From Aquipluma nitroreducens (GTDB taxonomy: Bacteria; Bacteroidota; Bacteroidia; Bacteroidales; Prolixibacteraceae): 64,000 nt of DNA. The stretch lies in contig NZ_AP018694.1 of the NCBI RefSeq assembly GCF_009689585.1, forward strand, positions 3,487,001-3,551,000, given 5' to 3'. Shown here one piece after another: positions 45,247 through 55,064 of the stretch. The position numbers and the translations under genes are program-made. The first letter of the stretch is position 1; the number at the start of each line of letters is the position of its first letter. The notes under the pieces were generated by a model. It was not told the DNA's origin and made no database searches. It saw nothing but the letters and a program-made list of their open reading frames with translations.

Positions 45247-45335
45247 GTTCATTAATAGGATCCTAAAGTTTAAATATTCATGTGTCAAATGCACTAGCCT
45301 TTATTGTTTAAAAGTAAAATAATTGATTTAAAACC

Positions 45336-45343
45336 TATATTTG
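45336..45343 (+). promoter_or_regulatory. -7 promoter box of the ECF sigma gene
   Basis: TATATTTG (45336-45343) fits TAnnTTTG, 26 bp before the start. No good -33 element at the normal distance. Confidence 0.45.
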
Positions 45344-45368
45344 CAAGGATCGAATCGAAAAAATAAGA

Positions 45369-45953
45369 TTGAAGGAACTTGACACTGATAACGAACTAAT
45401 TGAAAAGCTGAGGATTGGAGATGTTGAAGCTTTTGACCTCGTGTATCACCGATATGCAGGAAAATTATATGCTTTCTCGTTGAAATACTTAAGATCTAAG
45501 GAAGAGGCAGAGGAATTGGTACAATCAGTTTTTCTGAAAGTATGGGAGAACCAAAAAAATATCAAAAAGGATACTTCATTTAAATCATACCTTTTCACCA
45601 TTGCTTATAACGAAATTTGTAATCTGTTCCGACGAAGAAAATACCAGCAGAATTTTTTCGATAAAAGTATGATCGGGAACCCGGAAGCTTCAGTAGAAAC
45701 TGAAGATCAAATCGATTTTCAATTTGTTTTGGAGCAAGTTGAACAAATTATTTCCAGATTACCTGAAAAACAAAAAACTATTTTCCTGAAAAGTAGGCAG
45801 GAAGGCAAGTCGACTAAAGAAATTGCCGACGAACTTGGCCTTTCACCCGGGACTGTTGACAACTATATTTCCGAATCATTAAAATTTATCCGCACCAATT
45901 TAAAGGATAATCAATTCTCATTACTTCTATTTATTTCCTTGTTTATTGCATAG
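45369..45953 (+). CDS. ECF-type RNA polymerase sigma factor (Bacteroidota expansion family)
   Basis: 194 residues with a TTG start; no in-frame ATG upstream fits. Region 2 (about 15-85) has YHRYAGKLYAFSLKYLRSKEEAEELVQSVFLKVW, and region 4 (about 120-175) has LPEKQKTIFLKSRQEGKSTKEIADELGLSPGTVDNYI. The C-terminus ends in a hydrophobic stretch FSLLLFISLFIA. It directs transcription of a SusC-type operon and is held by the FecR protein that follows 204 bp downstream. It probably switches on the xylan PUL after it. Confidence 0.92.
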   Translation: MKELDTDNELIEKLRIGDVEAFDLVYHRYAGKLYAFSLKYLRSKEEAEELVQSVFLKVWENQKNIKKDTSFKSYLFTIAYNEICNLFRRRKYQQNFFDKSMIGNPEASVETEDQIDFQFVLEQVEQIISRLPEKQKTIFLKSRQEGKSTKEIADELGLSPGTVDNYISESLKFIRTNLKDNQFSLLLFISLFIA

Positions 45954-46157
45954 TCGACTGATATTTGTGAAAAATAATTATAACCCACAAGACTCTCATT
46001 ATTAAACAAATAATGTCTGATGTGAAATTATTTCCATCTTTTTTCATCAAAAGGTGAAAAAAAACACGATTTTCAGATGAGATTACCTGGCCTCGTGTGT
46101 ATAACAATACAGGAGAAGGAAAATAATCATCGAATCTTCTTACCAATAGGAATGAAA

Positions 46158-47210
46158 ATGCTAGAACAAAATGAAATAGAGCGGATTAGTCGGTACATCA
46201 ACGGAATGGCTGATTCGTCTGATATCGTTTGGGTTGAGAACCTCTTCTCCTACGGACGCAAGAATCAAGAATTAAAAAATCATCTTGAAAATGATTGGGA
46301 AAATGAACTTCTGGATCAAAGTACAAGTGATGTTGATTTAAACATGATGCTCGACCGGGTTCATCATCTAATACGCAAAAAGGAATCTCAGAAAAGAAAG
46401 ACGCTCGTTCACCGCATGGCAATTGTTTACATGAAGGTTGCTGCCGTTTTACTGTTGCCATTGGTTGTTGCAGGAAGCTTTTACTTTTATTTAAACAACA
46501 CTCCCCACGGACAGGTTGCCGACCAGGTGGTCAATTCAGAAATATATGCCCCGATGGGGTCGAGAGTAGCGTTCAATTTGCCAGATGGAACAACTGGCTG
46601 GCTCAATAGTGGTTCTAAACTCACGTATTCGCTGCCTTTTAGCGAAAACAGAAAAGTGTCTCTTGAAGGAGAAGCCTGGTTCGATGTCTTTCACAATGAA
46701 AAACGACCCTTTGAAATTAGCGCAGGGAGTTCTAAAATTAAAGTTTTAGGTACAAGTTTCAATGTTAGTGCTTATAACGAAGAGAAATATGTCGAAGTTG
46801 TTTTGCAGAACGGCAAAGTGGTGTTTTCAGACAATATAAAATCGGATGAAGTTATTCTGAAGCCTTCGGAAAGGCTTGTTCTTCAGGATAACAAGCTTGA
46901 AGTTAATACGGTTGATCCATCAAAGTATAAAGGATGGACTGATGGCAAACTCATTTTTAGAGGAGATGATATGGCTGAAGTAGCCAGGCGGATTGAACGT
47001 TGGTATGATGTTAAAGTAGAAATTGCGGACCATGATTTAGTGCATTTTTCATTTCGGGCCACTTTTAAGGATGACTCATTGGAGGAAGTGCTCAAGTTAC
47101 TTAGCATGACATCTCCAATAGATTACAAGATAATTCCGCGCCAACAACTTCAGGATGGAACCTATGAAAAAGAAAAAGTCATTTTGAGTAAACGATTTAA
47201 ACAAATATAA
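46158..47210 (+). CDS. FecR family anti-sigma factor
   Basis: 350 residues from ATG 46158 (MLEQNEIERISRYINGMADS), preceded by a ribosome-binding site agga at a fitting distance; ATG 46152 is possible, and an earlier start at 46077 is less likely. Cytoplasmic anti-sigma part (about 1-85), one TM helix (about 95-117, MKVAAVLLLPLVVAGSFYFYL), then the FecR periplasmic domain with PMGSRVAFNLPDGTTGWLNSGSKLTYSL and VLGTSFNVSAY, and a C-terminal DUF4974-like domain (WYDVKVEIADHDL). It transmits the signal from the STN domain of the adjacent SusC. Confidence 0.93.
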   Translation: MLEQNEIERISRYINGMADSSDIVWVENLFSYGRKNQELKNHLENDWENELLDQSTSDVDLNMMLDRVHHLIRKKESQKRKTLVHRMAIVYMKVAAVLLLPLVVAGSFYFYLNNTPHGQVADQVVNSEIYAPMGSRVAFNLPDGTTGWLNSGSKLTYSLPFSENRKVSLEGEAWFDVFHNEKRPFEISAGSSKIKVLGTSFNVSAYNEEKYVEVVLQNGKVVFSDNIKSDEVILKPSERLVLQDNKLEVNTVDPSKYKGWTDGKLIFRGDDMAEVARRIERWYDVKVEIADHDLVHFSFRATFKDDSLEEVLKLLSMTSPIDYKIIPRQQLQDGTYEKEKVILSKRFKQI

Positions 47211-47342
47211 CTTACAAAAAACAAACTAAGATGAAGAAAACCGGTACTTAAATGGAGTGTAAAAAAAAGGAAACCGCGCCAACGATCTCCTTTTAAAAAA
47301 CATCTTTTCAGACTTTTTTTATTAATAAAAACATTCAAATTT

Positions 47343-50300
47343 ATGAAAAAAAATGAACCATTCAGGGAATTGCTATATCATTCTCTGAAGAAAACTTTAC
47401 TTATTATGCGAATTGCAATTATTCTTTTGCTAGTCGGATTTCTGCAAACTCATGCGAATAACGCCTATTCACAGAAAACGAAACTTTCGATGGATATTTC
47501 GAATACCGAACTTGTTAATGTTCTTGATCGGATTGAAAATCAGACAGAATTCTTTTTCCTTTACAATGAGAAACTAATTGATGCCAATCGGATAGTTTCC
47601 ATTAGTGTAAAGGATAAAGGAATTGAAGACGTATTAAAATCACTTTTTTCAGGTACTGATGTAAGTTATTCGATTATAGATCGGAAGATTATACTTTCAC
47701 CTGCCGAATCTGCAAATAATACCCAACAACAAAAGACTGTGGCGGGTAAAGTGGATGACATAACAGGTGCTCCGTTGCCTGGGGTCTCGGTAGTGGTAAA
47801 AGGCACAACCAACGGAACAATCACTGATTCAAATGGGAAGTACACCCTGGCAAACATCCCGGCCAGTGCAGTTTTGCAATTTACTTTTGTGGGAATGAAG
47901 GCTCAGGAAATTGCCATGGGTAACCGGACAACTATCAATGTAACATTGGAAGAAGAGTCAATTGGAATCGAAGAAGTGGTAGCTGTTGGTTATGGTACCC
48001 AACGGAAAGAATCGATAACAGGATCAGTTGCGTCAATGAAAGGTAATGAGCTTCGCGAAATGCCAGCAGCAAATATTACTCAAGCTTTGCAAGGAAGAGT
48101 TGCAGGGGTGGATATGGAACAAACCTCAACCAAACCTGGAGCAAGTTTGCAAATCCGTATTCGAGGTACACGTTCCCTCAGTGCAAGTAATGATCCGTTG
48201 ATCGTACTCGACGGTATCCCTTTTTCTGGATCGATAAGCGATTTAAGCACTGATGATATTAAAAGTATTGATATTTTGAAAGATGCTTCGGCAACCGCGA
48301 TTTATGGTTCACGTGGTGCAAACGGTGTTATTTTAGTAACAACGAATAAAGGGCAGAAGGGTAAAAAAGCTGAGGTTTCTTACAATAGTTATTATGGTGT
48401 GAAGAATGCCATTAAATACCCAATGATGAATGCTGAAGAATTTAAAGCTCTCCGAACTTTAGCAAATAAATACACAAACGGAGTTGACGAGGCTGATGAT
48501 GTTAATATTGATTGGCAAGACCTTTATTATAGACAAGGTCTTGTCACAAATCACGATCTCAACGTTATAGGAGGTACTGAAAAGTCAACCTACAAATTTG
48601 GTGTCGGTTATAATCGCGATGAAGCCGTAATGTACGGACAGGACTACAGTCGTTATTCATTACGCGGCTCACTTGATCAGGAAATTGGAAAATACTTCAA
48701 AGTTGGCTTTACTACAAACAGCAACTATTCAATCAATAAGGGTAGTAACTTAGGCTTATATGGTGTATTAAGCATGTCGCCAATCGCTAATCCATACAAT
48801 GCCGATGGCACTATGAAACGAATCGTTAAGATGCCGTTGGATGACCAGTTTGTTTATACAAGAGAAATCATTAAAGGTTTGGGCGATCAATGGATTGATC
48901 AATCTAAAGCATTTGGTTCTTACAATACAATGTACGGTGAAGTGAAAATTCCAGGTGTCGAAGGTCTGAAATTTCGCACAAACGTTGGTGCAGACTTTCG
49001 GATGACCAATGGTGGTAGTTATACAGGAGAAGGTGTATTTGCAACTAATGCAACAACCCCTTCATCTGCAAGTATAAGTAACTCACTTAATACTCACTGG
49101 GCTGTTGAAAATTTGGTGACATACGACCGAAATTTTGCTGAAAAGCATCAGTTAAATGTAGTAGGTATGTACTCTTCGGAAGAAACAAAATATAATAGTT
49201 CACAAATTTCTGCAACTGAGATTCCCTCAGATGCTCTACAATTCTATAATTTAGGACATGCTCCCGGAGATAAAGTTACTATAAATCCTGATAATCAAGA
49301 CTATCAGGTAAGTGGTTTGATATCATGGATGGGACGTGCAATGTACTCATATGACAACCGGTATATGTTGAGTGCAACATTTAGAACAGATGCTTCTTCA
49401 AGATTGGCGGAAGGACATAAATGGCATCCATACTATGCGGTATCTTTAGGGTGGAATATTAAAAATGAGACATTTATGAGTAATGTCAACTTTATCGATA
49501 TGCTAAAACTTCGCGCTGGTTATGGGCAAACTTCAAATCAGGCTGTGGCTCCTTATGCTACACTTGGACGTTTGGCAACCAGACCATACAACTTTGGGGA
49601 TATCTATTCTACCGGATATTATGTATCTCAATTGCCTAATCCGAATTTAGGATGGGAATACTCTGAGACAATGAATTATGGGTTGGACTTTGGACTAATA
49701 AAGAATCGACTGACTGGTACAATAGAGTACTATCAAACCAAAACAAAAGATATTTTGTTAGGTCTTGGTCTGCCAGCCACATCAGGAGTAACGGGTTACA
49801 CAGCAAATATTGGCGAAACAGAAAACAAAGGATGGGAACTCTCACTTAGCGGTGTGATTTTGGAAAATGTTAACGGTTTTACCTGGGATGCTGGTATTAA
49901 TATGTACAGTAATAAAAACAAGCTGGTAGCCCTTGCATCAGGACAGCCAAAAGACGAAAATAACTGGTGGTTTGTGGGTAGTTCTCTAAATGTAGTATAT
50001 GACTATGAGAAAATTGGACTCTGGAATGAAACAGATGCAGATTATAAATATCTGCAAACATTAGTTCCAGGAGGAAATGCAGGTATGATCAAAGTTAAAT
50101 ATACAGGCGAATACAACGATGATGGATCACCAAAAAGAGCAATTTCTACTGCAGATCGTCAGGTGATTGAATTGGATCCAAAATTAGTGGGAGGTTTCAA
50201 TACTCGAATTGTTTATAAAGGATTTGATTTGAGCGCAGTTGGTGCATTTAGATTTGGTGGTAAACTTATCAGTACATTATACTCTTCAGCAGGATATCTT

Positions 50301-50723
50301 AATATGTTGAACGGGCGCAGAGGCAATGTAGAAGTGGACTATTGGACTCCGGAAAATACAGATGCTAAATATCCTAAACCTGGCGGTATTATGGATGGTG
50401 ATAATCCTAAATATGGCTCAACTCTTGGTTTGTTCAATTCATCCTATGTTAAGATCCGTACCATAACACTTGGCTATACATTTAATCAAAAATTGATAAA
50501 AAATATCGGTATCAGTAAACTTCGTCTCTACGGTACGGTACAAAATCCATTCGTGTTGTTTTCTCCTTATCATCATGAAACAGGTATGGATCCGGAAACC
50601 AATTCATATGGCAACGAAAATGCAGCAGTTGCATATTCTTCAAACCTGAAACGCTTGCTGACTATAGGTACAAATACGCCTTCAACACGCAACTACATGA
50701 TTGGTATTAATTTAACATTTTAA
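47343..50723 (+). CDS. SusC/RagA family TonB-linked outer membrane protein with STN domain
   Basis: 1126 residues. Signal peptide (to about 44), STN domain (about 46-119, TKLSMDISNTELVNVLDRIENQTEFFFLYNEK), CarboxypepD-regulatory-like domain (about 131-208), TonB box-like EEVVAVGYGT, plug, and a large 22-stranded barrel ending in GINLTF. It takes up xylan oligomers (inferred from neighbours) with the SusD after it, 9 bp downstream. The STN domain signals to the FecR protein upstream. No TAnnTTTG box lies in front of it, fitting ECF-sigma control. Confidence 0.95.
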   Translation: MKKNEPFRELLYHSLKKTLLIMRIAIILLLVGFLQTHANNAYSQKTKLSMDISNTELVNVLDRIENQTEFFFLYNEKLIDANRIVSISVKDKGIEDVLKSLFSGTDVSYSIIDRKIILSPAESANNTQQQKTVAGKVDDITGAPLPGVSVVVKGTTNGTITDSNGKYTLANIPASAVLQFTFVGMKAQEIAMGNRTTINVTLEEESIGIEEVVAVGYGTQRKESITGSVASMKGNELREMPAANITQALQGRVAGVDMEQTSTKPGASLQIRIRGTRSLSASNDPLIVLDGIPFSGSISDLSTDDIKSIDILKDASATAIYGSRGANGVILVTTNKGQKGKKAEVSYNSYYGVKNAIKYPMMNAEEFKALRTLANKYTNGVDEADDVNIDWQDLYYRQGLVTNHDLNVIGGTEKSTYKFGVGYNRDEAVMYGQDYSRYSLRGSLDQEIGKYFKVGFTTNSNYSINKGSNLGLYGVLSMSPIANPYNADGTMKRIVKMPLDDQFVYTREIIKGLGDQWIDQSKAFGSYNTMYGEVKIPGVEGLKFRTNVGADFRMTNGGSYTGEGVFATNATTPSSASISNSLNTHWAVENLVTYDRNFAEKHQLNVVGMYSSEETKYNSSQISATEIPSDALQFYNLGHAPGDKVTINPDNQDYQVSGLISWMGRAMYSYDNRYMLSATFRTDASSRLAEGHKWHPYYAVSLGWNIKNETFMSNVNFIDMLKLRAGYGQTSNQAVAPYATLGRLATRPYNFGDIYSTGYYVSQLPNPNLGWEYSETMNYGLDFGLIKNRLTGTIEYYQTKTKDILLGLGLPATSGVTGYTANIGETENKGWELSLSGVILENVNGFTWDAGINMYSNKNKLVALASGQPKDENNWWFVGSSLNVVYDYEKIGLWNETDADYKYLQTLVPGGNAGMIKVKYTGEYNDDGSPKRAISTADRQVIELDPKLVGGFNTRIVYKGFDLSAVGAFRFGGKLISTLYSSAGYLNMLNGRRGNVEVDYWTPENTDAKYPKPGGIMDGDNPKYGSTLGLFNSSYVKIRTITLGYTFNQKLIKNIGISKLRLYGTVQNPFVLFSPYHHETGMDPETNSYGNENAAVAYSSNLKRLLTIGTNTPSTRNYMIGINLTF

Positions 50724-50732
50724 AAGATAGCT

Positions 50733-52652
50733 ATGAAACGAATACTTTTTAAAACATATATAGGAACAGCGTTGCTGACATTGTTCTTAGTGGGATGTTC
50801 TGATATTTTGGAAGAACAGCCAAGAAGCGTCTTTACTCCTGGATTTTTCAAAACTGAAAAGGGAGTAATGGGAGGTCTAACAGCAATGTATTCTCACCTC
50901 CGTTACATTTATGGACCTGCATATTATTACAATATAGGTGTAACTGGTACTGATGAAGCTACTTATGCTCAAAGTGCAGATAATAACTTTAAAGATGTAG
51001 ATCTTTCAGGTGCAGGTTCGCTTACTCCAAGCAGCAGCCGCAGTGATGCCTTATGGGGACAGGCATTCCCTAATATTAACACTGCCAGCGGTATTATTGA
51101 AAATGCGGAAGTAGTTGGAACTATTTCAGATGCTTTGATTGCTGAAGCTAGATTCTTCAGAGCGTTTGACTACTTTTTGCTGGTACAAACTTTTGGAGGA
51201 GTACCTTTGGATTTGGGAGCAGGTGAACTTAAGTTCAACACAAGTACTTCCAGAACTTCTGTTCGCAACACCGTTCCTGAGGTTTATACCAAAGCCATAT
51301 TCCCTGATCTGCTAAAAGCGATAAACGATTTGCCTGAAGTCGGACGTCTAACTGGTACTGTAACCAAAACAGTTGCAAGACTTTATTTGGCAAAAGCTTA
51401 CCTTACTTATGCCTGGTGGCTTGAAAATCCGAACAACATTCCCACTTATCCTGCTTGTGACCGTACCGATCCAAACGGTAAAAATGCGGCATGGTATTTT
51501 CAGCAAGCTTACGATGTTTCAACGACTGCTATTGAAAATCCAGCCTCTTTTGCTTTACAGGCTACATACTATGACGTTAACTTAGGCCAAAACGACCGCA
51601 ATAAAGAAATCCTGTTATACGCCGACCATACAGAAAAAAGTGAGAAATATAATGCATCAAGCCTTACTTATGGTAGTGGCAGTGCTCCTGATAATTTTGC
51701 TGGTTGGATGATGACCTGGAACTATACCAACATCAGAAGTTCCGGTGTAAGTTCAGTTCAACGTGAAGCTGAACAACATTTGGGACGTCCATGGACTCGT
51801 ATGTGTCCGACTATTGGTGTAATTAAAAATACATTTGCCGATAAAACAAATGATTCTAGGTACGATGGAACCTTTGTATCTGTTTATCGCGGTAATTGGG
51901 ATAAAGCTGGGAATAAATCGGCAACCTTGATTAATGCAAATGGTATGCCAGTAGCTCCCGGCGGTGCAATCTTGACATTCCTTAACGAAGATGATGCATC
52001 CATCGTTTATGCGAATTCAACTGCAAATATCGGGGCTGGAGTATTGCCAGGTAGAGCAGATTTTGTAATAGGACCAAGTGGAATAAGTAGGATTGTTTAT
52101 CCGGGGCTATGGAAACTAGGCACTTATCGTACCGATAATGCTGGTGGATTAGGACAGCCGAATGCAGCTAGCACACGTCCTTTCAATATTGCAAAATTCT
52201 CAGAATTATACTTTGTGGCTGCAGAAGCGGCAGTGAAGGGTGCAACTGTAAAATCAGGTAAAAGTGCCAGAGAGTTGATTAACGTTATTCGTGCACGTGC
52301 CGGAAAATGGCGTTGGGATAATAATGGCAACGTAGCTAAAGTGGTTGACAATAGTGCTGCAATGATTGCTGCAACACCTGAAACTATTGATATTAACTAT
52401 ATTTTGGCAGAAAGCTCACGTGAATACTATGGCGAAGGCAATCGTTGGTTTGATTTAGTTCGTACTCAGAAATGGAATGAATTAGCATCTACTTATCAAA
52501 TCTGTGGAAGCTCTTATGGTCAGCATACGCCTGCAACAATTACGCGCACAATTGAGAAATACCACTATCTGCGCCCTATACCTTCAAGTCAAATAGATGG
52601 TATGGAAATGACCACCGAAGAAAAGGCTGCTTATCAAAATCCTGGATATTAA
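50733..52652 (+). CDS. SusD/RagB family nutrient-binding lipoprotein
   Basis: 639 residues. Lipobox LFLVGC (C at about residue 22) anchors it to the outer membrane surface. SusD N-terminal DILEEQPRSVFTPGFFKTEKGVMGGLTAMYSHLR, TPR-like helices with AEARFFRAFDYFLLVQTFGGVPLD, and the C-terminal RagB part with SREYYGEGNRWFDLVR and YLRPIPSSQID. It forms the lid of the adjacent SusC and captures oligosaccharides. A terminator hairpin follows (52688), so downstream PUL genes may be partly uncoupled. Confidence 0.95.
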   Translation: MKRILFKTYIGTALLTLFLVGCSDILEEQPRSVFTPGFFKTEKGVMGGLTAMYSHLRYIYGPAYYYNIGVTGTDEATYAQSADNNFKDVDLSGAGSLTPSSSRSDALWGQAFPNINTASGIIENAEVVGTISDALIAEARFFRAFDYFLLVQTFGGVPLDLGAGELKFNTSTSRTSVRNTVPEVYTKAIFPDLLKAINDLPEVGRLTGTVTKTVARLYLAKAYLTYAWWLENPNNIPTYPACDRTDPNGKNAAWYFQQAYDVSTTAIENPASFALQATYYDVNLGQNDRNKEILLYADHTEKSEKYNASSLTYGSGSAPDNFAGWMMTWNYTNIRSSGVSSVQREAEQHLGRPWTRMCPTIGVIKNTFADKTNDSRYDGTFVSVYRGNWDKAGNKSATLINANGMPVAPGGAILTFLNEDDASIVYANSTANIGAGVLPGRADFVIGPSGISRIVYPGLWKLGTYRTDNAGGLGQPNAASTRPFNIAKFSELYFVAAEAAVKGATVKSGKSARELINVIRARAGKWRWDNNGNVAKVVDNSAAMIAATPETIDINYILAESSREYYGEGNRWFDLVRTQKWNELASTYQICGSSYGQHTPATITRTIEKYHYLRPIPSSQIDGMEMTTEEKAAYQNPGY

Positions 52653-52687
52653 TTGTCAGGATAATTAATAAGCACTATACTAATATA

Positions 52688-52733
52688 CTAACTTCTCAGC
52701 ATCCTTGTATTTTGCTGGGAAGTTAGTTTTTTT
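52688..52733 (+). terminator. Terminator (attenuating) after susD
   Basis: About 14-bp stem ctaacttctcagca (52688-52701) with tgctgggaagttag (52713-52726, with wobble pairs), then a T-run of 7. It may let the SusC/SusD genes be expressed more than the enzymes. Confidence 0.8.
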
Positions 52734-52814
52734 GTAACTATACAGTCTTGGATAATACGAGCTTGATGAATATTTTGATGAACAATTGATACGAATCAGA
52801 AACCATAAAACAAT

Positions 52815-54785
52815 ATGAGACGAAGATTTTTCTACATTCTTATTCTTGCAATTTCGTTAATAAGTACTCAGACATTATTGGGTCAGGTACGTCTGCCCGG
52901 ACTGGTTGGCGATGGTATGGTACTTCAGCGCGAAACCCCGGTAAATATTTGGGGTTGGGCAAAACCTGGCGAAAAAGTTAAACTAAGCTTTAATAGCCAG
53001 ACATTCGAAACCATTACAGCAGTCGATGGCAAATGGAAAATTGTCCTTCCAAAACAGAAAGCTGGCGGACCCTTCGAAATAGAAATCACAGCCAGCAATT
53101 CTATAAAATTAAAAGACATTCTCTTTGGCGATGTTTGGCTCTGTTCAGGCCAGTCGAACATGGAACTGCCCATGAGTAGGGTTGCTGTTCTCTACGGAAA
53201 GGAAATTGAAAACTGTACAAATCCAAACATCCGGCTTTTTCAGGTGCCTGTTCGATGGAATTATAACAATCCACAAGATGATATTTCAGGTGGAAAATGG
53301 GAAGAGTCCAATCCTCAGAATATACTGAAATATACCGCTGTCGGCTATTTCTTTGCCCGCGACCTGTACGAAAAGTATAAAGTTCCGGTGGGGATTATCC
53401 AATGTGCTGCAGGTGGTTCGAGTGCCGAAAGCTGGATTAGCGAAGAATCGTTAAAAGCTTTTCCTGAACAATACCAAATTGCGAAACAGCTTTCGGATAC
53501 CACTTACCTGCGCAACTTGCTTGCTTCGGAAAGAGAGTCTCAGTCCAATTGGTTTCGTGAACTCGGTAAAAACGATCTTGGCAGAAAAAGCACTCCCTGG
53601 TTCAACCCGTCGCTCGATGATTCGTCTTGCCCCGATTTTCAACTTCCATCGTCGTTTGCCGAGGCAGGAATGGATTTCAATAGCGGCGCTGTTTGGTTCC
53701 GTAAACAGATCGATCTGCCCGATAATTGCTCAGGAAAATCAGCGCTTTTGGAACTTGGTCGAATTGTCGACAGTGATTCGGTATTTGTGAATGGGACTTT
53801 TGTTGGGAACGTTACCTATCAATACCCACCACGCCGGTACAACATAGCTCCCGGTATCCTTAAAGCCGGCAAAAACAATATAACCGTCAAGGTGATTAGC
53901 CAATCAGGTATTGGTGCTTTTATTAAAGATAAACCCTATCAATTGGACGTTGATAGACAAACTTTCGACCTCAAGGGAACCTGGAAATACAAAGTCGGGG
54001 CAAAATGTGATCCCTGCCCAGCGTCGACCTTTTTCCCCGGAAAGCCTCTTGGATTGTACAATGCCATGCTTTCCCCAACAGTAAACTATACGTTGAAAGG
54101 AATGGTTTGGTATCAGGGCGAATCGAATACTGGTCGGGCAAATGAGTATAAATCGGTCATGTCAACACTCATTGGCGAATGGCGAAAACTCTGGGGGCAA
54201 GGAGAACTTCCATTCTTGTTTGTACAGCTTCCCGATTTTTTGGAATCCAAAAATGAACCCTCGGAGGGCGATTGGGCAACCATGCGCGACCAACAACTGA
54301 AATTACTTTCGGTACCTAATACCGCCATGGCTGTAACCATTGGCTTGGGCGAATGGAACGACATTCATCCGCTACGGAAAAAGGAGGTTGGGCAACGGCT
54401 TGCTCTGGCTGCTGAAAAGTTAGCTTACGGAGACCAAAAAGTTGTAGCATCAGGTCCAATCTACCAATCGATGAAAATCGTTGGGAACAAAATTGAACTC
54501 ACATTTACCAATTGCGGAAGCGGGCTGGCTACAAACGATGGCAAGCAGCTGAAACATTTCGCCATTGCTGGTGCTGATAAAAAACTGGTGTGGGGCAAAG
54601 CTGAAATAAAAGGGAATAAAATAATCGTGTGGAGCGATGCCATAGTTAAACCTAAAATAGTCCGTTATGCCTGGGCCGATAATCCGGCTGGAGCAAACCT
54701 GTGTAACAAGGAAGGATTACCAGCATCGCCTTTTACTACTGAAGAAGATACGTTCCGGATCTGGGGAAAACAGGCTAATCCATAA
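52815..54785 (+). CDS. Sialate O-acetylesterase-like protein (CE20-type xylan acetylesterase?)
   Basis: 656 residues. Signal peptide (to about 24). SGNH-type esterase: block I WLCSGQSNMELPM with the nucleophile S114, block III GMVWYQGESNT, and the D-H dyad WNDIHPL (about 515). A galactose-binding-like insert (about 275-400, FRKQIDLPDNCSGKSALLELGRIVDSDSVFVNG) interrupts the catalytic domain. This split layout is that of CE20 xylan acetylesterases. It removes acetyl groups in the periplasm. Membership follows from xylan-locus context. It lies between susD and a GH115 relic. Confidence 0.88.
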   Translation: MRRRFFYILILAISLISTQTLLGQVRLPGLVGDGMVLQRETPVNIWGWAKPGEKVKLSFNSQTFETITAVDGKWKIVLPKQKAGGPFEIEITASNSIKLKDILFGDVWLCSGQSNMELPMSRVAVLYGKEIENCTNPNIRLFQVPVRWNYNNPQDDISGGKWEESNPQNILKYTAVGYFFARDLYEKYKVPVGIIQCAAGGSSAESWISEESLKAFPEQYQIAKQLSDTTYLRNLLASERESQSNWFRELGKNDLGRKSTPWFNPSLDDSSCPDFQLPSSFAEAGMDFNSGAVWFRKQIDLPDNCSGKSALLELGRIVDSDSVFVNGTFVGNVTYQYPPRRYNIAPGILKAGKNNITVKVISQSGIGAFIKDKPYQLDVDRQTFDLKGTWKYKVGAKCDPCPASTFFPGKPLGLYNAMLSPTVNYTLKGMVWYQGESNTGRANEYKSVMSTLIGEWRKLWGQGELPFLFVQLPDFLESKNEPSEGDWATMRDQQLKLLSVPNTAMAVTIGLGEWNDIHPLRKKEVGQRLALAAEKLAYGDQKVVASGPIYQSMKIVGNKIELTFTNCGSGLATNDGKQLKHFAIAGADKKLVWGKAEIKGNKIIVWSDAIVKPKIVRYAWADNPAGANLCNKEGLPASPFTTEEDTFRIWGKQANP

Positions 54786-55003
54786 CTACTTTTCCTCAAA
54801 ACGTATGTTTTACAGAAACAGATTCAGTTTATTTGGAATATACTATTAATTTTGAATCGACTGGCGAATTTACGATGTCGGTTCTGGTATCACCAAGTCT
54901 GAATTTCAATGCCAACAAAGGATTGCGTTATACCATTTCTTTTGATCGAATGTCTGAAAACCAGCAATTTGTGGGCTCAGAAAGTAGGCTTTCAAAACAT
55001 TAA
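54786..55003 (+). pseudogene. Relic of the C-terminal domain of a GH115 glucuronidase
   Basis: An open frame without start codon from just after the esterase stop to taa at 55001-55003. It encodes TDSVYLEYTINFESTGEF and VLVSPSLNFNANKGLRYTIS, which match the GH115 C-terminal domain pattern (LEY...F, PTLNF...GLRY-x-x-SFD). After SFD the match fades. GH115 removes methylglucuronic acid from xylan, so the relic fits the locus. It shows that a GH115 gene was lost and GH67 kept. The match is from memory of the family, without a search. Confidence 0.65.
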
Positions 55004-55064
55004 AAAGGTAATTTATAATTATAAAAAGGGTTCGTTTGAAGTAACCTATAGACCAGAACAGAAC

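Noticed and set aside
54909-55064. An extended N-terminus for the GH67 protein
   Set aside because: This stretch overlaps the GH115 relic; the signal peptide starts at ATG 55065.
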